In this document: positions 10,573-21,236 of the stretch, piece after piece | How positions within the stretch are numbered: position 1 is the first letter of the stretch | Layout: every line of letters starts with the position of its first letter | NCBI GenBank assembly: GCA_949128115.1 | Contig: OX421966.1 | Coordinates: 54,681,416 to 54,745,415 of the forward strand | Length of the DNA: 64,000 bases | Direction of reading: 5' to 3' | Origin: Anaspis maculata | Taxonomy: Eukaryota > Arthropoda > Insecta > Coleoptera > Scraptiidae | The notes under the pieces: model-generated | The model's database searches: none | Told to the model about the DNA's origin: nothing | What the model saw: the letters and a program-made list of their open reading frames with translations, nothing else | Program-made: the position numbers and the translations under genes

Positions 10573-11769
10573 CAGTGGCGCCGAACTCATAAAAAGTTAC
10601 TATGGCGAAAAAAATTTTGGACCCCCCCCCCCTATTGCAACGCAACGGTCGGGCCGGACGACCTAAAAGCCCCTCAGTTAGCGCCGCAGGCGAAATTTTT
10701 CGGAATAATAATAATAATAATAATACTAACAATAATAAGCAACAAAAATGGGAAGCCGCTGACCAAATTGTCAATAGATTTCATTATCTTTTCAAATTTC
10801 GAAATTTTTATAAATCTCTTAAAAAATACCCCGTTGGGCTAAATTTTATGTAAGAACTCTGGCATGAAATATTGCTGCGTAGTTTGTGGGTAGAAGTAGG
10901 TAAGACCCTTATTAAATTGGACCCCAGTTTGATTCAGAGTAATAAAACTAACTTATCTGCCATTCCATATTATTACCGTGTGATCCAAACCATTCCGAAT
11001 TGGGGTAGGCTGTGACCTGGTCAAATTCCGGGGTGTAAAGCTGCTTTTCGCCAGGGCACAGCCTACCCCAATTCGAAATGGTTTGGATCACACGGTAGTG
11101 TGCAGTGTGCAGTGCAGCGCAATGTACCTGTAGGCACAAAAATTGAAAGTTTATTGTGGGATCTTAAGATTTTTCCCAATTCATTCAGTTAGCTGTTGAA
11201 ATACCGTCTGATCAAAACCCGAGTCAAAACCTTTTTGCCTCTAGAGTGCTATGAAATTATTATTCTATATAGGTACTCGTATATCATAGGTTGGCCATAA
11301 TTACCTACTGAATATACGGTTAAATGTCCATGTCAGTCAGTCGAAAATTATTTTTGAAATGGCACAAAATTGGAAACGGAGAGTGGTCGTATTCCTTACC
11401 GACATTCATTAATCAAAATTTGCAATTAACATGCAGATGTCACTCTGGAGTAAATTGCAGGGCATACTACCAACAATTTGAAAAGGCAAAAAAAACACAG
11501 CACTCTTTCTTGAGGTAAAATGGTTTTGATCATACGGTACCTATACCTACATCGTGTAGAACTTGTCATTCAGATTCAATGTAGTAGGTACCTGATAATC
11601 GTAATATCCAATGATTTGGTAGGTAAATCTTTCTTCTACTTCTTTTCCTTCCTTCCTCTCCTTTTTTCCTTCCTCCGTCGCCTTTTTTTCCTTTCTTCCC
11701 CTCCAACCCCCCCCCCCCTATTTCGAGGTATGGCGAGCGCCACAAAAAAAGGTCTATTCGGCGCCACTG
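10573..11769. mobile_element. hAT-like non-autonomous element, 1.2 kb
   Basis: The ends are CAGTGGCGCCGAA and its complement. The 8-bp target duplication TAGCCCAG is perfect on both sides (10565-10572, 11770-11777). The interior contains an AAT microsatellite (about 10705-10725), a nested MITE (10976-11095), a poly-C tract near 11709 and pyrimidine-rich DNA. No transposase frame is present. Confidence 0.8.
10976..11095. mobile_element. Palindromic MITE, copy 1
   Basis: The arms CCGTGTGATCCAAACCATTC and complement are flanked by TA (10974-10975, 11096-11097). They continue through GAATTGGGGTAGGCTGTG. A second copy is at 57054-57167. It is nested within the hAT-like element at 10573-11769. Confidence 0.75.
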
Positions 11770-11779
11770 TAGCCCAGTA

Positions 11780-12640
11780 CCCCCTTTTATGCTCCTCCCC
11801 GCATCGATTATCGCCCTACGGGACATCTCTTCTCTCCCGTTCGCAAAAAATGCCATCAGCGCACCGATGTTTCTTCCGATGGCCCTGTGCGAAACAAGAA
11901 AATCTTCCGGATTCCACTCTTGTCTCGCTCCCCTCCCCCCATCCCTGTGCTCCTGCCCCCCCCCCCCACGCTCCCTTTTACCCTCAAGTCAGCGAAAATC
12001 TCGCGGCGGCATTCCTGCCGCCCCTTGTCCGACAAGCCCCCGAAATTCGAATCGGGCGCGATATCGACTGGCGGCGGCGGGCGGGTCAGCAGTCAGCACA
12101 AGAGAGCGAAAGAGTGAGAGGGCGAGAGCGAGAGCGCGCTCCGCAGGGGAGGGGGAGGACCGGCCGGGCGGCCCCCCCCTCCCCGACTCGCGCGCACGGC
12201 TAAAACGCGCTGAGATGTTGCCACCCCTCTATTTATGTCAGTTTGGCGCCCCCGTTCTTAAAGAGGGCCTTGCCTGCTCCCTGCTGCAACACACCACCAC
12301 TTGTACTACTATACTATACATCTCATCTATCTCACACACACTCACACACGCACACATTACAATAATATTCTCTCGCACCTCGACAAATTACGGCCTTTTG
12401 TCTTCGATTTGACTTTTTCGAGTCGTGTTTTCAATTTCAAGCTCTCGCAAATTATAAAAAGAAAAAAATCCGAGAGTGTGTGGTGTGTGTATGTGTGCGA
12501 TCACCTGAGTTTCGCGTGACCGGTTTATAATTATCGAAGTGAAGTGCGAACCTTAAGCCTGGCTACCCCCGTGTGTGTGTGAGTGTGTGAACGCCCCCCC
12601 TCGCACCTTCCGAGAATAAGGCCCCGGAGGAACAAAGGTA
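11780..12640 (+). promoter_or_regulatory. Candidate promoter and non-coding first exon
   Basis: This is the most GC- and CpG-rich part of the window, with GAGA-type repeats (GAGCGAGAGCG, about 12120-12140), poly-C runs and a TCAGTTTGG initiator-like site near 12238. Further on lie CA and GTGTGT microsatellites, then a strong splice donor at about 12636 (AACAAAG followed by GTAAAG). No conserved protein can be read; the three overlapping open frames at 11520-12412 are products of skewed composition. The pattern suits the 5' UTR exon of a long plus-strand gene whose next exon is outside the window or unrecognised. GAGA repeats suggest GAGA-factor control, which is inference only. Confidence 0.35.
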
Positions 12641-14305
12641 AAGAACCCTTTGGTGTGGCGGAATTTAATAATTGAACAATTGATGCTCGTTCGCGGTGGC
12701 GGACCGGCTTTGTTGTGGGGGGGCAATAATTATTTATGGTTTACGGTGGTTTATTAGGGAGGCGTGGAGGAGACAGGGGGATCCATCATCAACGCTGGAG
12801 CTCCATAACAACGGGCGATTATTGGCGTGCAATCAAGCGACCATCAACGCTAATCAATTTGTTTTAATTCCCATAATGAAGTTTTCGGGGGTGAGCGGGA
12901 GTAATAGCACCATAGGAGTAGTAAGTGTATTATGTGGTTTTATTATATTTGCTTGTGCGTTAGTGTGTGTCCACAGTTGAATCGATTGAATAAGCAAAAC
13001 AACGTGGGGATGATAAGCAAAATATCGATGAAACACCTTTGTGCACCGCTGTCTTACGGGAGTAACAAACCGAGATTACTCTAGGAGAGGAAAATATCGA
13101 TTGGAACACATGAGCACATCAAGAATATCTATGTCTAATGCAAAAATTTGAGAACAAACGCCGGACAAGATCAAGGCCTCAACCGATTTCTTATTTTTAG
13201 CCCTCCCTCTATCCGGCTGCGAACACATAAAAATAAAAGTGGGCTATAAGAAACCGGGTGATGATGGGAGAAATATCGACTTGCAAATGAGCGCGTGAAA
13301 CTGGGCTTGAATTCGGGATTAGGCTCATTTTTTCTCTCGTTGGTTTTTCTTTAATTTTCTCGGTCTTTTTTCAATTTCCATTCCATTTTCTCCGAGCGTT
13401 TTACTCTAGGTGGCGCATTCAAGAATGAATTATGATAATAATTCAAAAGCGAATGAATGATCGTAAATTTAAAATTGGGAACACAAAATCAAAGCGTTCC
13501 CATTCCAGGAACCACAGGAAAAATTGCCTCTCGTTACCCAATAATGGGGGCAGTAAGTACAAGCCGGTACATGTTTAACGGCCTGAATTAGGTACATCAG
13601 AGGGAGGGTAGTAGGTAGGGTCTAACTAATCACACGTTCCCATTTGTGTTGCGTATTTTTTGTTTGACGAGAAATCAATGTAACGAGAGGGAAGCAGCAA
13701 AAAGGATGCATTATTATGTTTTGATCATACGAGTACAACACTAACACAATAGCAGTGAATGTTACGGCGCGTTTTTTATGTGATCGACAAATTGTGTGTT
13801 GTTGAAATAATTCGAAACCGGATTCTAGGCAGTTGGAAATTATTGGAAATAACTACGGTGTATGAGGACATATTAAAGACACATTAGAGAGGTACTTGAG
13901 ACTAATTTTTTCAAACAAAAATATGCAAGGGAAAGGTATCTGTCATTCAGGCCCACTTTGTACAGATGTGGACTTGAGTCAACTTTGACATTATGACACT
14001 TAATTGACATTTTTCATTATGTTACATTATTAGAATGTCAAGTTAATGTCCATACAGAATAGTGCTGATTGTCTACTAAGTACATAGAACTTCGCACAGA
14101 ACGCTATTTTATTTTAGTTAAAATGCCTTAATAGGCAACTGAACTGCTCGTCATTTGTGCTAATTTGTTATCATTGATGTTGATACACAGAATGTTTGTG
14201 ATCACATTTTTCTACCATTGAGTTTGCTGACATTAGACACGTCTACGATGTAGGTGCTTTACATTCAACGTTACCTGCGGTAGAGCTCGGTACTTAATTA
14301 TGCAG
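12641..14305. other. Single-copy-looking DNA, no gene
   Basis: There is no inverted repeat or recognised repeat family and no credible coding frame. If 11780-12640 is a first exon, this would be the start of its intron. Confidence 0.4.
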
Positions 14306-14309
14306 GGAT

Positions 14310-14455
14310 TTTTTGAGAGTGATCCATACTGGGACGTCTAGTAGCCTGGGTAGGCACTAGTTTATTCCTGCAATACCTACATCATTGACATGGAAATTTG
14401 ACAAGTAGAAATATTGTAAAAAGGTTTTTGCATTTGTGTCATAGACAAGGAATGT
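14310..14455 (+). repeat. Dispersed repeat family R, second copy
   Basis: GGGACGTCTAGTAGCCTGG, GGTAGGCACTAG, CATTGACATG and TTTGACAAGTAG match 1095-1215 in the same order and orientation. Confidence 0.5.
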
Positions 14456-15240
14456 CAAAACGCTGCGCTTACTTAGATCGGCAACTTGGCTTCAGAATTC
14501 AAGCCGTGTTCAGCGCTCCCAGCTCAATGAAGGGGCACTAATCAAAGAAGAGCCTATACTAGATTTTCCGTTTGGAATTGAAGACTCCCAATTATTGTTG
14601 ATGTGAGCAGATTAAGTGTAATGATCATTAACGTTAAATGACAATTGCGAATTAGGGGGTGACACACTGCAAATCGTAATAAGCCTATGAGCTTGCGCCG
14701 TAGCGCATGAATAAACGTGGCGATCAATTTCCCCCCAAAATGTCAATGTCAAATTGTCGAATGGTCCGGAGTATTGGACGGACTATTATTGACCTTATTA
14801 TCTATAATAATAATATTAATTTCATATTTTCGGTGAGGTGTGAGGTCGTATTTAGCTTAGATTCCATGCAATCAAGAAAGAATTATTGCTTGCAATGTTC
14901 ACACCACATCATACTATCTTCATTCGTTGCCTCGTTTGTTGCCAAAATATATGTTGAATTTGTATTGAGTCAAAAGAAATGGAGGAAAAGAAGAATAAGA
15001 GGCTGATGATTTAGTCAATAACCTGATCAAAATCGCATAGCCCCATAGTCTAACCAACTTTTAAGCGCGACCCTGATTCATGTGCGCGGCTGGCAAGTGG
15101 CAAGGCAACTGACAGATGCATGTTATAGCTCATTATGTTTGTATCTATCGTGTGGTTTATTATAACTTTTTTTGCAATTTTTCAACTGCTTTTGCGATAT
15201 CTAAGTACCTTCCATTTCGCTTGCTTTTGCAAAATTTCAC
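14456..15240. other. No gene recognised
   Basis: Short frames (for example plus 14707-15006) lack motifs. The DNA is AT-rich with no repeats that I could pair within the window. Confidence 0.35.
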
Positions 15241-15244
15241 ATTT

Positions 15245-15720
15245 TTCACGACGGATGTTCTGGAAGCCTCTATTCCCTCATCAATAAATTCGACTTTGCC
15301 AAAGATAGAGTACCACCGAGAGTACCACCAACCGATACTGTGCTACAAGTTTGCAATGTTCGTATCATCCAACTTTCGCGAACAGGTGTAGGCGGTCATT
15401 TCCTATGTAAAGCGAGGAGATTTTTCAATTTTTTGTACGTGCTTATACGTGCAGTCGTACACGCTACGGGAATCATATACCTACCTGTCTCACGGATACT
15501 TACGGAAACCCATATCTCCTCATCAAGAACATCTACTTTGTCCAAAAATAAAGTGCCGCCGATCTATATCCTGCTGCCCGTTTGCAATGTTCGTATCATC
15601 CAAATTCCGCGAATAGGTGGTCATTTCTTATGTTTTTGGAGTTTATTTTATTTTATTTATTTTTATTTTTCTATTTTTTCGTACGTGCTTATACGTGCAC
15701 ACTACGGGCATTATCTCATG
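15245..15720 (+). repeat. Tandem duplication, about 240-bp unit
   Basis: Two neighbouring copies share CCTCATCAA, GTTTGCAATGTTCGTATCAT, GGTCATTTC(C/T)TATGT and GTACGTGCTTATACGTGCA in order (15250-15475 and 15490-15715). The second has an inserted TTTTATTTTATTTAT stretch. The overlapping frames have no recognised product. Confidence 0.6.
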
Positions 15721-16429
15721 ATTTGGTACAAGAAATGTTGTTGCAAGAAGCAAGACACAAAATCCAGTTCCTCCATTCCAGAAATACGTGTCTGAATGAT
15801 CTACTGAAATGACGGACTTGATGACAAATGACAGATATTGCGATTCATTTCAGAAAAGCTGGCCAATGGTATTCAAGAATCACGGCGATGATGCACGACC
15901 ACCGGCGATTATTCGGCGATTATGGTTACTCCTAGTCAATGACCATTGAGGTCCTAAATGACGTTCTAAATGATCATTAGGTAAATGACGACGTGACACA
16001 TTGGGCATTTATATCGTAATTTACGCTCAATGATCATTAAGTTTTTCAGTCTGCCAAGGGTATAATCCACAGAATAACTTGCATGGACACTACACTTGCT
16101 ATAATAACTAGTATTTTTGTTCAAAAGAAGGACGCTGGAAAAAGAGGCAAACGAAAAATTTGTTGAAAATTCGTTGCTTTGGCAATCTCACAGCCACTGC
16201 GAAACCCTCTGCCCTACCGCGCTGCAGATTCCAATTTTGGAGGGCCGGATCGGGGGTCTCGGGACTTAAGGTATGAATCGGTCGAGCCGAGAAAGATCAC
16301 CAATCAGGGGCGGGAAGAGTGACGCTGGCGCCACCTGAGAAGCAGGAGTCGCGGCTCAACCCCAGACGCCAACCTCTCGAAAACGTTGCCACGGCAGTTT
16401 CACGGGAAGTGCGTAGACCCTGATTTGTG

Positions 16430-16640
16430 TCTCTTGTTTGATGTTGTGGTTAGCGTATTCAGCAGGCCACTAGTAGATCTAGTTTCTGAGGTGAGCGGAT
16501 GAGAAGGACTACTCCAGACTACTCTACCGGCAATGAACTGCGGTGGGAGAAAAACAACGAGACACAAAGATAGCTACAGCGGGCTGTAGAATGTAAAATG
16601 CGGATCTCCAGGAGAGGTTCCCTGGGGTGGAAGCTGTGGA
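16430..16640 (+). repeat. Dispersed repeat family R, uninterrupted copy
   Basis: It contains GTGGTTAGCGTATT, then CACTAGTAGATCTAGTTTC, then GCGGATCTCCAGG. It is the unbroken counterpart of the copy at 1.1-3.3 kb and serves as the empty site (TA at 16474-16475) for the fold-back element at 1751-2957. Confidence 0.55.
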
Positions 16641-16830
16641 TGATGCGAAGAAAGGTCTGCGACGCCGCTGGTCATCGGCGTGAGAATAAAGAGCCTGTGG
16701 GGTGCCAAGTGTTCACATGGACAAAAAATTGGTGACAGTGGTTCAGTGAAATGACAGTTTTGACAGGATTGACGTTACAGCCGACGTTGCCTGGCGGCAA
16801 CTCAAACTTCCTGAAATAATCATCAATTCC
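16635..16830. repeat. Dispersed repeat shared with 8240-8465
   Basis: Same ordered blocks as at 8240-8465 (GAAAGGTCTGCGACG, GCTGGTCATCG, AGAGCCTG, TGACAGTTTTGAC, CAGCCGACGTTGCC), with moderate divergence. Confidence 0.6.
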
Positions 16831-16839
16831 CTAAAAGAC

Positions 16840-16969
16840 TAGGGCCCAGTTGCTCACTTCGAGTTTAACTTTAAACTTGGTTTGGTTGATATAGATTCAA
16901 TTGTTGCAACCATGATTTCCACAGTAACCAAACCGGGTTCAACTACCCGAAGTGAGCAACTCGGCCTAG
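16840..16969. mobile_element. Palindromic MITE, 130 bp
   Basis: The ends GGGCCCAGTTGCTCACTTCG and CGAAGTGAGCAACTCGGCC are inverted copies. The arms continue to GTTTGGTT on each side. It is non-coding. Confidence 0.6.
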
Positions 16970-17213
16970 GATCATTTTCCCAAAAATCGGATGCAAGAAG
17001 CATTTCATGTAACAGTTGAGCAACAACACTTTTTAGGGTATTTCGAGGGGTATTTGAACCTCGCTGAATACGAAAATCGTTGTTGCCAAGTCTAAATTTT
17101 GACAGAACCCCCCATCGGGAGAGGGAGGGGTTTAAAAATTGACCATTTAAATAGCATGCGTGAAATCTATCCCTCACTTTGGTTTGAATAGATGTTCAAT
17201 AGATGCAGTAGAA

Positions 17214-17664
17214 CGAGGGGTTGATTTCCCCGGAAACCAGTGTACGTTTCATTTCGGAATTCCTGGAATTCTTTCGGAATTCACCGGAATTCCCAGAAGT
17301 CTTTCGGAAATCACCGGAATTCCCGGAAATCTTTCGGAAGTCACCGGATTTCCCAGAAGTCTTTCGGAATTCACCGGAATTCCCGGAAGTCTTTCGGAAA
17401 TCACCGGAATTCCCGGAAATCTTTTGGAAGTCACCGGAATTCTTTTGAAAATCACCGGAATTCTTGGGATTCTTTTGGAAATCAAATCAATTCCCGGAAG
17501 TCATCGGAATTCCCGAAATTTTCTCGGAAATCACCGGAACTCCCAGAAATCTTTCGGAAGACACCGGAATTCTTTCGGAAATCACCGGAAATCACCAGAA
17601 ATCCTTGGAATTCCGGAAGTCAGAATTCTTGTGTACACTTTTTTCTCGGGAAATCAACCCCTGG
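17214..17664. mobile_element. TIR element carrying a 30-bp minisatellite
   Basis: GAGGGGTTGATTTCCCCGG at the left and GGGAAATCAACCCCTG at the right form terminal inverted repeats, followed inward by GTGTACG and its near-complement. The interior is almost entirely a tandem array. No target duplication could be identified. Confidence 0.55.
17240..17622. repeat. 30-bp minisatellite array
   Basis: About 12-13 units follow the pattern CTTTCGGAAATCACCGGAAT then TCCCGGAAAT, with C/G/A variants. The last units are shortened or rearranged. Because 30 is a multiple of three, all three plus frames and one minus frame stay open and give 10-residue repeats (such as SFGNHRNSRK). These are not evidence for a protein. 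Confidence 0.9.
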
Positions 17665-18180
17665 CTCCTTCGTTTGGGCAGGTGCGCATGCTTGAAGGCA
17701 CCAAATTTTGGAAACTTCCGTACAACTGTCAGTTGAATGGCAACGCTGCATGCTCTGTCTAGCCGCCTGACCAACTATTTGTTCCTGACTGTCACTTCAA
17801 CACACCGTAAATGCATCTCTTCGTAGCTTCTTTGAACTTCCTTCTCGGTACAGCCATTTTCAACAAGTTGTGTTCTTTCGTCAAAACATGAGCAAATGAA
17901 ATGTAGGTCAGGCGGAAACGAGAAGTGTCATCATAATGGTCACAAGTGACAGTTGGCAGTTGGCGTATGATTGACGCCGATGTCTTGTTGTTTTGAGCGC
18001 TGTTGCCATTTTTTCTGTTTTTCAAGTCACAGAACTTGACTTGCAGTATGTCGTTTCAAAGCCGTTGAAAAACTGTATTCAAAATTGTTGAAAGTATTTC
18101 TACAGCTGTCATCTGTCAAATATTCAAAAATGTCAAAGTTCAAAACTTTGCCATTTGATCATTCAAAATCTATCTAATGG
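17665..18180 (+). repeat. Dispersed repeat family F, copy 1
   Basis: It begins TTCGTTTGGGCAGGTGCGCA and includes ATGAGCAAATGAAATG, GTCACAAGTGACAGTTGGC and, at the right, TGTCAAAGTTCAAAACT and TCAAAATCTATCT. The first two thirds recur at 37640-38905 and the last third at 48455-48600. No protein is conserved among the copies. Confidence 0.6.
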
Positions 18181-19280
18181 ACTGGAACCAAGAAGAGTCA
18201 GGGGGAAAAACGATGAAAGTCCATTTTATGTATTTTTGGCTTATTGACGCAATTGGTCGATTTCGAGCGGGACTATCGCATGCACAAATAATACTGGATG
18301 AAAACGATACATGTCCTGAGATATAAGAGTTTGAAAATATGCTATACTGGCTAATAACGATGAAGGTCCTCGCGTCATATGCAAGAACGATGAGAGTCCC
18401 TTGATGCAGGTCTCAACCTGATGCAGCTTGCGGCTCATATCCTGCTCATATCACGCCCTGGAGTTAACCGTTATAGTGCTCCTCTGAAGTTTTGCCGAAT
18501 ATTACTATTGGAAATGAAGGAAAAAACTTCCAAAAAGCGAAAGAAATATGTGCGAGTTGTTGATTGCCTCACCAATAATTTTTTCTTACTCTTTATTCAT
18601 TTAATTACTTTCTTCATGCTGTTGTTTACTTAATTTGCTCATTTTTACGTTGTGTCACCTCAATTTTGGATAAGAAATATTTTTGAAGCTCAAGAATACA
18701 ATAATTATTATATTATGAAAGTTATTTCAGTGATAAGGGTTGAAAAAGCCATGGAAATTTGCGGACCTTCATCGTTATTGCTAAGTATATGGAGTAGTTA
18801 GGATACGTATTGCGCAATATCACGTTTTTTTTGCATCATATTACGTACAGCTGGTAAGTTTTAGACAAAGAAGACTTCGCTCTTTGTTGTGTCCAAATTT
18901 GAAACCGTTATCACAAATCAACTGAACGCTATAGCGTTTTAAACTTTAAAAACGCTCTCCTGAAAAATTTGGTTTTTGTGACATTCATTGTTTTTCCCCC
19001 TGGCTCTTCATTAATTCAACAAGAAGCAACAAAAGAAAACAATCAAACTAAGTCTGCACTTGGAGCTTTTCACCGTTATCTAGTCTGGCGCTACGAATTT
19101 TTAATTTTTTCCCTTGTCGTTACTATCCAAGTAAAAGTAGTAGTAACTAGTACAATCACCCGGGTTCTGACCATCACGATTACCCGCGTTTTAGGAAAAA
19201 CCTATTCCAAACTGTTGGAGTCATCAAGCTGACAAACCTATTGTGAACTGTTCCGCTCAAATATATCCTAAACCGTCAGT
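18181..19280. other. No gene; weak inverted repeat
   Basis: GCTAATAACGATGAAGGTCC at about 18350 and GGACCTTCATCGTTATTGC at about 18764 form a short inverted pair that may bound a small element. Otherwise it is AT-rich with no recognised coding. Confidence 0.3.
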
Positions 19281-19283
19281 ATA

Positions 19284-19625
19284 GGTCGCGGGAACATAAC
19301 CGTCACCCTGGCACCCGCTATGGCAACGTTGCAGGCACGCCGGCACAACGAAGCCGAGAACGAAGCGCCTCTTGCCAGCTTCTTGCCCGCGTTTGCGCCT
19401 TAGGGGGTGCCAAAGTACCGCTGTAGGGATTCGCTTGTTTTTGACATTCCTCAATTTAATCTTGAGTTTAAAACATCAATTTTTATGATAAAGTGATAAT
19501 TGTTCAATAAATAATAATCTATATATTTATTACAACAGAAAAAAATTGTATCAACAAGTAGGTATTAGTGAAAATAACATCTTACATATACCCATCTTTA
19601 GCACGCCATTTTTGTTCCCGCGACC
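19284..19625. mobile_element. TA-flanked TIR element, 342 bp
   Basis: The ends GGTCGCGGGAACA and TGTTCCCGCGACC are inverted and flanked by TA (19282-19283, 19626-19627). The terminal repeats are short and the interior shows no transposase. Confidence 0.5.
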
Positions 19626-19643
19626 TATTTCGTAATAATTGTA

Positions 19644-19854
19644 TCTCGTTCACTTTTTATTTTCAGTAGAATGACTCTTTAGAGCAAAAGTAAAGTGACA
19701 AGCTGGGGGGCTACGGCTACAGCTGATGGCTACCTGCAAAGTTTCCAAGCGAAACCATCAGCGGCCATCAGTCGTATCCTAGCAGCAGCGTTCCAGCTTG
19801 CCACTTTATTTTTGCTCCAAAAGTCATTCTACTGAAAATAAAAATTGAACGGGA
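19644..19854. mobile_element. TA-flanked MITE with ~60-bp arms
   Basis: The arms (TTTTTATTTTCAGTAGAATG inward to CAAGCTGG) pair over about 60 bp and are flanked by TA at 19642-19643 and 19855-19856. The centre holds CATCAGC repeats. It is non-coding. Confidence 0.7.
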
Positions 19855-19856
19855 TA

Positions 19857-21236
19857 TGCTTACTGTTACTGATTCCACTACCTAGACACCTACCTAGCTT
19901 TTTCGTTTTTTGTTTCGTTTTATAATAATAAATAATATTATGAACTAATGGAGCTTACGAATATTTTGCATGAAATCCAATCTCTGAATTATCAACAAAT
20001 TATCGAGAAAATTATCAACAACAATTTGTCTGTATTAGTTCTTAGCCACACAGTGTTAATAATTGATTTGTGTCATCAACCATTCCATTTATTCTTGCAT
20101 TTATTTTATGTTTGTATGGGAAGGCACCTACCTATAATTAGCTTTTAAATTATTCAAAAAGAAAATTAAATTGTAATCCGTAATACCTAACACGCACCCG
20201 CATCGGCGCCGCAAGGTAATTCGTTTGATTAAAAGAGTTTATTGTACCTAAACAGGTTAAGTACACATCATGTGATTTAATCTACCTTTTAGTAATTTGG
20301 TATTATTTAAACCTCCTGTACGATGAATATCTGCTCATAGGTATATTTATCTACAAGCGTTAAATAATACCCGTCACTTTTAGCACGTCGTCATGGGCGA
20401 CGTGAAAAAATGATGATTCTGCGCGTTCCTGTCATATTTTCAATAAATTCTGACATTTACCAAACATTTCAAAGACCATTGTAGATAAAATCCTGTACGA
20501 TACACGCGTTAAAAGTGTCTTATTTTGTTCGCGGGGTTGCTCTACTCGCTAATGCTCGTTTCGCAAGCGTCCCCGCTCACAAAATAATACCTGTCACTTT
20601 TAACACTCGTATCGTGAATAGCTATCATTCCACGTTGTTTAATTCAGTAATTGTCACTTTTCGAACTGATCGTGGGCTCTTACGTGGAGGAATAAAATGG
20701 CCACAACTATGTTATTGTTACGAGTGGCGATTCTATCGTGCATTCGAGAGCATACGCGTAGGCTCTGCAACGTGCAACGTTCGAAATAACGAATAACGAG
20801 CACAAAAAGCACCTGACACGGACTGTGAAAAGAAACAAGATTATTTGCCTAAGACCAACCATGAAAACGTTACTTTCTGTACGGTACAGTAGGCGCGAAA
20901 CTTGTCAATTGCGAACACTGTGCGCGAAAGTAGAAATATCGTCACTAGTGACTTTCGTTTTCGCTTTTCAATGCCTACTTTGGATATGCAAATTGACAAT
21001 CGTATACATACCTGGCTCGGCTGACGGGATAGCCGCGTCCCACCAGCTATCATTGCCCTTAGCAGTAATAGCAGCATTTCCCGTGTCGGTATGTAATATA
21101 ACTAATACATGTACTATTACTTCCCCGACTCACCCCCCAACGAGAAGGGGAAGTGAAAAGTATTGTGAACGCACTAATAAATATTTTCGAGATTTTGACT
21201 GATATATCCGTTTTGAGGTCCCCTATGCGATTCGGA
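19857..21236. other. No gene recognised
   Basis: The phrase AATACC(C/T)GTCACTTTTA occurs twice (about 20370 and 20588), hinting at a minor direct duplication. A 125-codon plus frame at 20825-21202 has no recognised motif and is not called. Confidence 0.35.

Noticed and set aside
11520..12412. Overlapping 207- and 227-codon plus-strand frames
   Set aside because: They overlap in different frames through C-rich and GAGA-rich low-complexity DNA and the end of a hAT-like element. The proteins are Pro/Ser/Arg-biased without any motif.
17240..17622. CRISPR-like array
   Set aside because: Units are contiguous 30-mers with no unique spacers, in a eukaryotic repeat-rich context.
17160..17762. 200-codon frame with regular 10-residue repeats
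   Set aside because: It is the translation of a 30-bp minisatellite; the other two plus frames and a minus frame are open as well, so openness follows from the repeat length.
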